Positions 16,101 through 24,016 of a stretch of 49,967 nt of DNA are shown here, in pieces. The DNA comes from a virus. Numbering within the stretch: position 1 is the first letter of the stretch; each line of letters opens with the position of its first letter. The translations under genes were made by a program, and so were the position numbers. The stretch is taken from positions 1-49,967 of IMG/VR virus record IMGVR_UViG_3300028045_000025; one strand, written 5' to 3'. The notes beneath the pieces were generated by a model. The model had not been told where the DNA came from. It did not search any database and saw only the letters and a list, made by a program, of their open reading frames with translations.

Positions 16101-18306
16101 AGCTCCTCCTTATATGGGACCTTTTAGACCGGCTGAGGAAAAGCCTAAACAAGAAGATGACAACCTAACTTCTTATACAGTTAAGTCAGGAGATAACCTG
16201 ACAAGAATAGCAGAACAGTTTGGTACTTCTGTAGATGAAATTGTAAAGTTAAATAATATTGATAATCCTAGTCAAATAAATATCAATCAAGAATTAAAAT
16301 TACCTGAGTCTAAAACTAAATTTCTTAACTATGATATTAAGTCAGGAGATACATTAGGTAGAATAGCATCAAGATTTGGTGTTCCTCTTAGAAAACTTGT
16401 AGAAGCTAATAGTTCAATTAAAAATATTAATGAAATTTTTGCTGGTCAAGATATTGTTATACCTCAATCTAACTATGAAGAAGTAGAAGAAATTGAAGAA
16501 ACATGGCAGGACGTTGATCTATTAGATGAAGACAGAAAGAATATTAATGATTCAGCTGATGAGGATATAATAAAGAAAGCTCAAATGGTTAATGATCCTA
16601 ATGGTCATTATGTTATAGTAAATAAAAAAACAAAGAGATTAGAAGTTTGGAGAGGTGGAAAGTCAATATTAGACTTTGAAGTTCTTACAGGTGCTAATAA
16701 AGGTGATGCTTTGACTGTAACAAAGATGTGGGATTTTAACCAAGATGGTAAGATAACAGATGAAGATAAAAGAAATGGTAAATGGATTCCTAACTGGAGC
16801 GCTGGAAACAAAAACACTGGTGCAGGTAAGTATTATATAAAAGAAAGTTATCCTGACTCACCGGATAAATATGGTGGTAAGGGAGTTCCTTCATTTAATT
16901 TATTTACAGATGGTACTGACATAGATGTAGCTACTGCTATTCATGGCCCTACTTCTGGTAGAAAAGGTTTATTTAATGATGGGAATGCTGAAAACAATAG
17001 AGCAAGTAATGGTTGTATAAATGGTCAATGTACTGATTTACAAGCATTGTATGATTTAGGAATGCCTGCAGGTACAGCGGTATATGTATTACCAGAAGAT
17101 GATGGTAATAATTTTCAATGGGTTGATGGACAAGCTGTATTAAAAATGTCAGAAGATAATAGAGAAAAATATACTTCTAATTATATAGACTCTACAGGTA
17201 AAGAGCAAACTCAACAAGGATCTAATTATTCAGTAAATACATTAAACTACCAACCTATACGTCCAGTGTTTGACCAACAAGCTTTTGAAGAAGAAGTATA
17301 TAATGAAACGGGTACTCTAAAGTCTATTGGTGATATTTTTACTTCAGACTCCTCAGATAAAGAAGAACAAGAAAACTCAACTAAACCATTTATAGATTCT
17401 TTAGTAGATAACAAGAAAAAAATAATGGTAGAGGCAGGTATACCTAGTGATGTATATAATGATATTGCTAGAATTGCTTTTGGTATTTATGGTAATGAAT
17501 CTAATTTTGGTGATACACACAGTGCTGGTGGAAACTTTACAAGAGGTGTTACAAAATTTGTAGCTGATCAAAATAGAAAAGGAGAGTTACCAATAGTTGG
17601 CTCAACTGATCTTTTACCTAAAGTTACTTCTTCACCTGATGTATTTAAAAAATATGATGGTTATTCAATAGATACATTACAGGGATTAACATCTCTTTCT
17701 CCTTTAATAGCTCTTGCTGTAAAAGATAGTCAGAAGAATAATCTTCCTGTTTATGAAAAAAGTGCAAAAGAAGATTATAACAGTGTTGGTTTAACTCAAC
17801 TTAGATGGGATAATATAATAAAGGAAGATAAGAATTTACCAAAGGACAAAAAACAAATAAATATATTAAAGAAGTTTGGTATAACATCTAATAAAGATTT
17901 ATTAGATCCTGAAAAAGCAGCTATAGCAACTGTATTAAGATTAGCATTCTTAGCTAATAATAGAAAGGGTGTAGATAGAAATGATTTATTTAATACACTT
18001 CCTAAACACTGGGGAGGATCAAGTAAGGATGATGGTAAAACATATACAGATAACGTTAAAAAACATGCTAAGTATTTAAAGTTTCAACAAAAAGGAAAGT
18101 ATATGCCAAACTATGCAGTAGGAGGAGAGAAAAAACAAATACAAATGTATAAAGATTATATAGATGGTGTCTATGAAGGAACTGACAAAGAGAGTAAAGC
18201 TAAAAGTTTATATGATAAATTAAATAGAAAGCATTATAAAGATGCAAAAGAGTTAGGTAATATGTCACCACCTAACTATATTTTGACTCATCTTTATCAA
18301 GCTTAA
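13105..18306 (+). CDS. Multi-domain peptidoglycan-processing virion protein (1733 aa)
   Basis: Residues 110-190 form a module (S-S-H-I-M-K-T-E, F-P-T-L-F-Q) I recall from crAss-like structural proteins. A zincin metalloprotease motif H295-E-V-G-H299 follows, with E451 in N-P-T-E-A-R as a possible third zinc ligand. An SLT lytic transglycosylase spans about 790-930 (E803-S-N, G-L-G-Q, A-A-Y-N-W-G). LysM domains lie at about 1023-1068 and 1073-1122. An L,D-transpeptidase-like (YkuD) domain covers about 1165-1330, with H1280-G and S1301-N-G-C1304; inside it is an EF-hand loop, D1210-F-N-Q-D-G-K-I-T-D-E-D. A second lysozyme-like domain spans about 1450-1660 (E1465-S-N-F-G, G-L-T-Q). The set points to local cell-wall opening and rearrangement during entry or exit. 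There is no signal peptide, consistent with delivery in the virion. Translation is probably coupled to the muzzle gene. Confidence 0.85.
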   Translation: MGHKKSIGLPGGPNEFLQDITQYISVDGYKNDSPDKTNPVNIIESGSITMEDVDFPVMGTDNLGNSEMMMPGNNYQFPGDSVLEVPMVQTGYEVPKRQGVRLNYDEEGKVIGESSHIMKTETFDNVNWFSFPTLFQNEDGTWVDMSEQAKKDWKPVYEEAKRRGEIIDFGKDRETALKFGKGSWKPKFQLRGEVDNTKGVIPNQKNVDNSFQRKWLESPMYKKILANEVGPTDDAEFITNSRIGNLQNVPIIVNPGTHEDEDVGATSWSVNGEMEFFKPSHTNHEGHIYENTFEHEVGHSGDRVGEDTLKRYEDNLSIGDKIALANASLSTRPSNIFLPNYVSLANKAYNYITGQETNDLEDRAKQIYKNLNTERLIPTKTIKRFEDERVNIEGYDDDGNPIINKLDIASYGAYDADGNPIVAFNKDGSVKEGQIEIERSPWGDYVSNPTEARTRLNTIRSAAKDLGIYDPMTEPLTREKFQQLIDRSSELNRGESDGFNPLMQLQDVYSDDEIFNQLNEISSVDDSKDKSRYAQKGGAIPKAQTGNRGNNTLDKAVIPVLEGAAEKADEFSTWLGKQTKDLMSPDLDIETRLKMFEQVRPVSYPGFGSIVNEGFGLIGDALGLTDPESPSLDKDGDLDFSEEAWARALKIPTKDKYIKQQTEYKPTTAKDSDVQYYKISDEIFDKEGFLLDFQDMAIGDKQTVDGLLPYMKEAYFEATGQSGSMFMDTDPLQNFQVQVGYDKERDQKYLSMYDKYDFNSIANAGIKPYEFYDRIYIPKDSDKKEKTKNKVDSNILYKQAFVESNLDPKAKSNKGYMGLGQIGDSLIKDYKKANKVDEIDPYDPEQNYQVQEWSMNELYNSSFINKENQDDDVRLIKTLAAYNWGRGNTLDLLNELKEEGEDIYNDVKWVSKLPQETQDYIDMILYDKNTEGRPNVQENFLKTTTDEAYDYYKQLYNYKDINEQDSLPVKQYAGPIRQEEEQSFYLPEMWQQDNYVQEPAPPYMGPFRPAEEKPKQEDDNLTSYTVKSGDNLTRIAEQFGTSVDEIVKLNNIDNPSQININQELKLPESKTKFLNYDIKSGDTLGRIASRFGVPLRKLVEANSSIKNINEIFAGQDIVIPQSNYEEVEEIEETWQDVDLLDEDRKNINDSADEDIIKKAQMVNDPNGHYVIVNKKTKRLEVWRGGKSILDFEVLTGANKGDALTVTKMWDFNQDGKITDEDKRNGKWIPNWSAGNKNTGAGKYYIKESYPDSPDKYGGKGVPSFNLFTDGTDIDVATAIHGPTSGRKGLFNDGNAENNRASNGCINGQCTDLQALYDLGMPAGTAVYVLPEDDGNNFQWVDGQAVLKMSEDNREKYTSNYIDSTGKEQTQQGSNYSVNTLNYQPIRPVFDQQAFEEEVYNETGTLKSIGDIFTSDSSDKEEQENSTKPFIDSLVDNKKKIMVEAGIPSDVYNDIARIAFGIYGNESNFGDTHSAGGNFTRGVTKFVADQNRKGELPIVGSTDLLPKVTSSPDVFKKYDGYSIDTLQGLTSLSPLIALAVKDSQKNNLPVYEKSAKEDYNSVGLTQLRWDNIIKEDKNLPKDKKQINILKKFGITSNKDLLDPEKAAIATVLRLAFLANNRKGVDRNDLFNTLPKHWGGSSKDDGKTYTDNVKKHAKYLKFQQKGKYMPNYAVGGEKKQIQMYKDYIDGVYEGTDKESKAKSLYDKLNRKHYKDAKELGNMSPPNYILTHLYQA

Positions 18307-18336
18307 ACCCTAAAGATTAGTGAATCTCCCTAATTA

Positions 18337-18356
18337 TTTGTATATTAATAATATAA
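18337..18356 (+). promoter_or_regulatory. Weaker copy of the AT-rich intergenic motif
   Basis: TTTGTATATTAATAATATAA lies 10 nt before the GTG at 18367 in one of the few gaps within the virion block (60 bp). It resembles 515-534 and 4770-4789. The gap also holds a 5-bp hairpin, AGATT/AATCT (18314-18327), without a T-run, so no convincing terminator is present. Confidence 0.22.
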
Positions 18357-18366
18357 TATTATCAAC

Positions 18367-20994
18367 GTGGATTTAAACAAAAAAAGTGTAAAACAACAAG
18401 GAGGGTCAATGATTCCTCAACAACCTGGTATGCAACAGCAACCTCAAGTTGATCCGCAAGTTATGCAGATAAGTGAAATGTTTTCTGCAGCTGTTCAAGA
18501 AGGTCAGCAACCTCAAGAAGTATTGATGGGTTTAATGCAGCAAGAAGTTGATCAAAATATTATAGGTCAGGCTCTTATGCAATTGGGTTATGAAGAAGAA
18601 GCAATTATAAGTTTGTTTGAAGATGTACAAAAACTACAACAACCACAAGAACCTAGCCCACAGCAAATTACAAATAATCCACAACAATTAGCAAGAGCAG
18701 AAGAAATGCAAGAAGAAGCTCCTGCTATGGATATGAATATAACATCTATTGAGCAAGCTAAATCTGGCATAGAAATTAAACCAGAAAATAAAGGCAAGTT
18801 TACTAGATGGGCTAGTGCAAGAGATATGTCAGTATCTGAAGCTTATAACAAAGTTATGAGCAATACAGATAATTATCCACCATCAGTAGTAAAAATGGCA
18901 AACTTTGCTAAGAATGCTGCTGGATGGAAGAAGGAAGAAGGTGGTGAATTTGAGCCACACTTTATGTATAAAGGTGATAGAAAGATTAGAGCTAGAGATA
19001 TGGCCACTCATCTTAGACTTAAAGAGGCTGGATACAATCATGAAGCACCTAAAGCAGCAGATGGAGTAGAGACAGGAGCAGTAGTAGCATCTGAAGAAGG
19101 TACAGATAATACAAAAATGATGTCTGATTTCTTAAATGCTTCTAAAAGTGAGGACGCAGTTAAAACTAAAAATAAAGGTTTAATAAGTAATTTAGAAGAT
19201 GAAGGTATACTTGAGCCAGGGCCAATGTATATTAACCCTGCTATTTTTAACAACAATGAATTCAATTTAGGGAAAGCTGCAAACGTGCTTATGTCTGGAT
19301 ATGAAGATATGTTTAGTGGTAAGGATAAAGATGGTGATGGTGTAAAGGATGGTAGCTTTAGAGACTGGCGTGGTAAGCATATTAATAACAAAATGCAAAA
19401 GATGGCTAATGCCACTTATGACGTTAAGTTTGATACAAGTGATGAAAATAAAAATGCTGCTGCAACATGGTTTAAACAATTTCAAGTTGAAAATCCAGAA
19501 CTAGGTCAACAGAAAGATGCATTAGGAAATATTATAAAAACAGAAGCAGATAAAGTACTAGATGATATAAATGCTCCAAGTGCAGTAAAAAAAATCTCTG
19601 ATGATCTGCTAGAGAAATGGCAAACAGGAACAGCAGAAACAAAAGCATATATTGAATCCATATTAAAAAAGAAAGGGCAAGAGATACCAACTGAATATAA
19701 AGTAGATCCAATGTCTGGTTCTGTTACTCCTCCTGTTACTGAAAAGAAAGATCCACAAGAAGTAGATGTAGATCCTGGGTTTGATATGAAAGCACCAAAG
19801 TCTGTTGAAAATATTGATCCTGGGTTTGATATGAAAACACCAAAAGGCTATAATGGTCCTTTTGATCCTGGGTTTGATAAAGGCGTTCCTAATTTTTCTG
19901 ACTATCAACAAATGTTAGTTAAATATGGAGCTGAAATACCTAATATGCAAATGGCAGGTCCAGTAGCAAATCAAAAGCTTAGTTTCCAAGAGTGGGTGGT
20001 GCAAGACCCTGTTACAAGAGGTGGTGCTAATGGTCCACAATTGTATGCAGAATATGAAGCTGAGTTTGATAATCCTTTTAACCCAACTCCACCGGTAGCT
20101 CAAACAAATGATGTGCCTGCACAAAGATCAGCAGCGGATTTATTTACAGATATAAAGGGTCCTGAAGTTGATGCAAACTATGGTGGTGTAGGTGGATTTT
20201 TAGATAGAGCTTTAAATAGTACAGTTGCCACAGCATTTGGTGATTTATCAAACTTTGCTGTTGGTGCAGCAGATGTTGCTAATGATTATTTTGATGAAAT
20301 AAATAAAAAGAAAGCACAAGAAGAATTAAGAGGTGATTTAGTTGCAGATAATATATATGGAACTAAGACAGATGCCTTTAATAAAAGAGGAACGTTTGAT
20401 ATTAATTCTGGTTTGATGGGTAGTGAAGGTGACGCAACAACAGGATTATATATGACTAAAGAAGGTGGTGGTGTAAGAGAGTTATCTAAGTATCAGGATA
20501 AAGGTGAAACTAGAAAAGAGAGAAAAAATAGAATCAAAAACTATGATCATGAATATCTAGATGAGTATATAGAATTATTTAAAAGTAAAAACAAAGGTGA
20601 TAAGACAGCTATAAAAGATATTATGTCTCAAATGGGAGTTACTCAAAATGATACATTATTTGTGGGAAATAGTAATACTGTAAGCGGTGCCAAGATGTTT
20701 CCTCAGTTTAATTTAAAACAATATTTAGCATCACAAATTGATCCTGAAGCATATAATGCAGGTGAGTCTGTTATTGTAAATCATACAAATAAAGCTCCTT
20801 ATTATACTTCAGAACCAGATCCGGAAGATGGTAAATCATATAGCTTTAAGAACAAAACTTACTATGATGATGATAATGGATATATTCATTTGATTAAATC
20901 AAAAAAACAAAATGGAGGTGAACAAACTGTAGAGGTTGATTCAAGAATGTTAGCAAAACTAATTGCAGCTGGTGCTGACATAGAAAAATTATAA
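18367..20994 (+). CDS. Large virion protein with Q-rich N-terminus and DPGFDMK repeats (875 aa)
   Basis: The GTG start gives an N-terminus with a K-Q-Q-G-G motif. An ATG at 18409 is an alternative, preceded by AAGGAGGG. Residues 15-115 are Gln/Met/Pro-rich low complexity. About 140-187 (K-G-K-F-T-R-W-A ... A-N-F-A-K-N-A-A-G-W) is a small module I have seen in other large phage proteins. About 195-225 (F-M-Y-K-G-D ... L-K-E-A-G-Y-N-H) may be another small fold. Three copies of D-P-G-F-D begin at residues 469, 484 and 500. A Ca-binding-like D-K-D-G-D-G lies at 320. It ends with Q-N-G-G and a short helical segment. No enzyme motif is visible. It is followed 2 bp later by the 986-aa gene. A virion or ejected protein is the likely role. 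Confidence 0.72.
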   Translation: MDLNKKSVKQQGGSMIPQQPGMQQQPQVDPQVMQISEMFSAAVQEGQQPQEVLMGLMQQEVDQNIIGQALMQLGYEEEAIISLFEDVQKLQQPQEPSPQQITNNPQQLARAEEMQEEAPAMDMNITSIEQAKSGIEIKPENKGKFTRWASARDMSVSEAYNKVMSNTDNYPPSVVKMANFAKNAAGWKKEEGGEFEPHFMYKGDRKIRARDMATHLRLKEAGYNHEAPKAADGVETGAVVASEEGTDNTKMMSDFLNASKSEDAVKTKNKGLISNLEDEGILEPGPMYINPAIFNNNEFNLGKAANVLMSGYEDMFSGKDKDGDGVKDGSFRDWRGKHINNKMQKMANATYDVKFDTSDENKNAAATWFKQFQVENPELGQQKDALGNIIKTEADKVLDDINAPSAVKKISDDLLEKWQTGTAETKAYIESILKKKGQEIPTEYKVDPMSGSVTPPVTEKKDPQEVDVDPGFDMKAPKSVENIDPGFDMKTPKGYNGPFDPGFDKGVPNFSDYQQMLVKYGAEIPNMQMAGPVANQKLSFQEWVVQDPVTRGGANGPQLYAEYEAEFDNPFNPTPPVAQTNDVPAQRSAADLFTDIKGPEVDANYGGVGGFLDRALNSTVATAFGDLSNFAVGAADVANDYFDEINKKKAQEELRGDLVADNIYGTKTDAFNKRGTFDINSGLMGSEGDATTGLYMTKEGGGVRELSKYQDKGETRKERKNRIKNYDHEYLDEYIELFKSKNKGDKTAIKDIMSQMGVTQNDTLFVGNSNTVSGAKMFPQFNLKQYLASQIDPEAYNAGESVIVNHTNKAPYYTSEPDPEDGKSYSFKNKTYYDDDNGYIHLIKSKKQNGGEQTVEVDSRMLAKLIAAGADIEKL

Positions 20995-20996
20995 TT

Positions 20997-23957
20997 ATGG
21001 CAAAAATTAAAATAAATAAATTACCACAAGGTTTTAGCATCCGCAACGGAAAAGTTGTTGAAGATAATATCATGAAAGATGGTGGTATGACAACAGGTGA
21101 TCAAGCTGATTATGGTTTGGTTACAACTCCGCAAGCATACTATGGTGATACTAATTTTAACAATTCACAAGATGAATCTGTTAGATATAGTTTATCTAGT
21201 GTACCTAGAGAAGATGCTAACTTAGAAGCAGAAGGTGGAGAAACAGTTTTAACTGATTTAAATGATGACGGTACATTTGGTCTGTATGACATACAAGGAC
21301 CAAGACACGGTAGTGGAGGTGTACCAATGTTTTTGCCAGAACAATCTTTTGTTTTTTCTGACACAAGAAAACTTAAGTTTACAAAAGATGAAATGAGTGA
21401 GTTTGGAGTAGGTGGAAGTAAAAAAACACCTGCTAAAATTTCTAAGAAGTTTGGGTTACAAGAGTATTATGGTGAATTAGATTCACAGTATGCAGATAAA
21501 ATATCAGCTACAAGTGCAGAGCTTATGTTGAAGAAAAACATGAATGACTTATCAAAGCTTGCTTTTGTACAAGAAGCCAAAAAGAATTTTTCTGATGGTG
21601 TACCTTTAGCATCTCATCCATATTTAGTTTCTATAGGTGAAGACCCTATTGAGTTTACAGCTAAAGTAGAAGAGATATCAAGGAAAGAAGCAGAAGCTAA
21701 AGCTTTAGCAGCATTACCTATTGAGCAACAGCAACAAATAATGATGATGCAACAAATGATGGCTCAACAAGAACAGCAAGAAGGTATGCAACAACAGATG
21801 CCTCAGCAAGGAATGCCAGCACCTATGGAAGCATTTATGCCTCCACCAGGAGAGCCAGGGTTAGCAATGGAAAATAATGCTATGATGGGATCTATGGCAC
21901 AGTATGGAACTGAGCTTGGAGACTTTTTAGTTAAAGCTGGTTATGGTAAAGAATTAGAAAGCTATCAAAAGAAAGGAGAAACTGCAAGAGATTACTATGA
22001 AAGAAAAAATATTGGGTATCCTAAGAACATGAAAGATGCTACTTGGGATGGTAAAGCATGGTATCTAGAAGATGGTTCTGATCCAATACCCAAATCAGAA
22101 TTAAGAAGACAAGCTCTTATTGCAATTCAAAGTGGTCAAGTGCCAGATGCATATAGACTCATGGAAGAAACTTCTGAGACAACTACTCAGACAACTACTG
22201 AGACAGAAACAGATGCTGTAACAACAGATAAAACTACAACTGCAACTGACAAACAAGTAGAAACTGTTGTAGATTCTGGTGGTGCTAAAAATCCTTATGC
22301 TGCTGGAAGTGAAAAAGCTAAACAATATGATAAATTTATAGCAGATGGGTATACTCCTACTGTAGTAAAGAAGGATGGTAAAAACAAAATATCTTTTGTT
22401 AGAGGACCCATTGATGGTAGAACTATGAAAGAGGCTACTGAAATTCAGGTGTTTGATCAAGATAAAATATCTGGAGCTGGTGGTTTATCTGATACTTATA
22501 CTCCTGAAATAAGAACTCAACAAGAACTAAATAATGATCCAGTTGTAGGTGACGTAGCAACTTTTATAAGTGGTAAGTATTCTGGTAATCAATTACCGGA
22601 TACTCAGGCTGTAAATACAGATGGTTTTGGATATGGTTCAGATATGTTTTCTAGTCAAGAGTCTGAAGAAGATTTTTATTATAGAAACCAGGCTGTTATA
22701 GATGATTTAAAGAAGGACGGTATAGACTTCAAGTTTAATATGAAGTTGACTGATCCAAACTATGATGCAAACTGGAGAGGATTCCAAAATAAATATGAAG
22801 AAAAAAGAAAAGCATACTTTGATAAAAAAGGTGTTCAGTACATACCTTATTTCTTTACCGATGAAGTATTGGATGAAAGACTTAAAAATGATCCTGGTAC
22901 TTATGATAAAGATGGTGATGGTAAGTTAGATGATGAGTGGAATAAAAGAAGGTTTGATGGTAAGAGGGGTGGCTATACTGTAAATGCTCCTGGGTTTGAT
23001 ATGGATTATCAACCTGGAGATGAGCAATTTATGGATTTACCAGATGATCCAGAAGAAAAGAAAAAAATACCACCAGCTAAACCTGACCCAGAAAAAGAGT
23101 GGTGGAAACAAGATGTGAATAACATACTTGCATTAAATGCTATTGATGATGAATTGTTCCTGCCTTGGGCTCCTCAACTAGAAGATCAAAAAATTGATTA
23201 TGTATTAGATGATTATACAGGAAGAGTTAATGCAAATTTAGCAGCACAAAGCACTATGGCAAATGCATTAGGTGCATACGGACCACAAGCAATTGCACGT
23301 AGTAATATTCAAGGTAAAACTTTAGATGCTAATGCTAAAGCTATAAATCAAGTTAACCAGAACAATGTTAGAACTATGAATCAAGTTGCAACAATGCAAC
23401 CACAACTAGATATGAAAGTTGACATGGCTAACAATGCAACAAATAAACAATTATATGATGATACTACTGTAGCATTACAGAATGCTCAGAATTTTAAAAA
23501 TTGGAAAACTGGTAGATATAATGATTTATATAATGCTGGTATAACAAACGCAGCCAATACATATAATATGAACCAGTTGTATGATTATTATAATGTTAAC
23601 CCTTTAAAAGGTGGTGATGTTGAATTTGGTCCTAATGGTAAAAGATTGATGAAAGATTCTCAAGGAGATCAAACTCAAGCAAATATAAAAAAGTGGCAAA
23701 CATTACAGGAGCTTGTTGGTAAAGATGGAGAAGGTAATCAAAGAGAAGTTACAAAAGATATGTGGGACAGAATATATGGTCCTAACTCATCTAATACTAA
23801 CACAAGAACAAATGCACAACAAGAGCTAATCAATCAAGGTGCACCTGTAGGTTATGATGCAGCAAGAGGAATGTTGAATCAATCACAAAAAGGAAAAGAA
23901 ATAAAAAGACTATCAAAGTGGGCAGTGCCGTTTTACAGTGGTAAGATGGGAATGTAA
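20997..23957 (+). CDS. Large crAss-like virion protein with Q/M-rich and Thr-rich linkers (986 aa)
   Basis: Residues about 77-140 (E-A-E-G-G-E-T-V-L-T-D-L-N-D-D-G, R-H-G-S-G-G-V-P-M, P-E-Q-S-F-V-F-S-D-T) match my memory of a conserved crAss-like structural protein with an Asp-rich loop. About 240-305 is extreme Gln/Met low complexity, and about 388-422 is a Thr-rich linker. A perfect EF-hand-like D637-K-D-G-D-G-K-L-D-D-E-W follows. P-G-F-D-M near residue 666 repeats the motif of the preceding protein. The C-terminal 250 residues are helical, Asn/Gln-rich and lack Cys. No catalytic site is seen. It is probably a tail or cargo component packaged with its neighbours; function unknown. Confidence 0.75.
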   Translation: MAKIKINKLPQGFSIRNGKVVEDNIMKDGGMTTGDQADYGLVTTPQAYYGDTNFNNSQDESVRYSLSSVPREDANLEAEGGETVLTDLNDDGTFGLYDIQGPRHGSGGVPMFLPEQSFVFSDTRKLKFTKDEMSEFGVGGSKKTPAKISKKFGLQEYYGELDSQYADKISATSAELMLKKNMNDLSKLAFVQEAKKNFSDGVPLASHPYLVSIGEDPIEFTAKVEEISRKEAEAKALAALPIEQQQQIMMMQQMMAQQEQQEGMQQQMPQQGMPAPMEAFMPPPGEPGLAMENNAMMGSMAQYGTELGDFLVKAGYGKELESYQKKGETARDYYERKNIGYPKNMKDATWDGKAWYLEDGSDPIPKSELRRQALIAIQSGQVPDAYRLMEETSETTTQTTTETETDAVTTDKTTTATDKQVETVVDSGGAKNPYAAGSEKAKQYDKFIADGYTPTVVKKDGKNKISFVRGPIDGRTMKEATEIQVFDQDKISGAGGLSDTYTPEIRTQQELNNDPVVGDVATFISGKYSGNQLPDTQAVNTDGFGYGSDMFSSQESEEDFYYRNQAVIDDLKKDGIDFKFNMKLTDPNYDANWRGFQNKYEEKRKAYFDKKGVQYIPYFFTDEVLDERLKNDPGTYDKDGDGKLDDEWNKRRFDGKRGGYTVNAPGFDMDYQPGDEQFMDLPDDPEEKKKIPPAKPDPEKEWWKQDVNNILALNAIDDELFLPWAPQLEDQKIDYVLDDYTGRVNANLAAQSTMANALGAYGPQAIARSNIQGKTLDANAKAINQVNQNNVRTMNQVATMQPQLDMKVDMANNATNKQLYDDTTVALQNAQNFKNWKTGRYNDLYNAGITNAANTYNMNQLYDYYNVNPLKGGDVEFGPNGKRLMKDSQGDQTQANIKKWQTLQELVGKDGEGNQREVTKDMWDRIYGPNSSNTNTRTNAQQELINQGAPVGYDAARGMLNQSQKGKEIKRLSKWAVPFYSGKMGM

Positions 23958-23981
23958 ACCTAAAGGGTTTATAGAAAACAC

Positions 23982-24003
23982 TTTGTAAACTTATATAATT
24001 ATA
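23982..24003 (+). promoter_or_regulatory. AT-rich intergenic element before the 1155-aa gene
   Basis: TTTGTAAACTTATATAATTA opens this stretch, 14 nt before the ATG at 24017. It is a loose match to the shared intergenic motif. Upstream, AAACC (23956-23960) can pair with GGTTT (23966-23970), but no T-run follows. This is too weak to call a promoter or terminator firmly. Confidence 0.2.
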
Positions 24004-24016
24004 TTAATTTTACATT

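Noticed and set aside
23956-23970. AAACC/GGTTT mini-hairpin after the 986-aa gene as a terminator
   Set aside because: Five pairs only and no following T-run. Read-through into the 1155-aa gene seems as likely.
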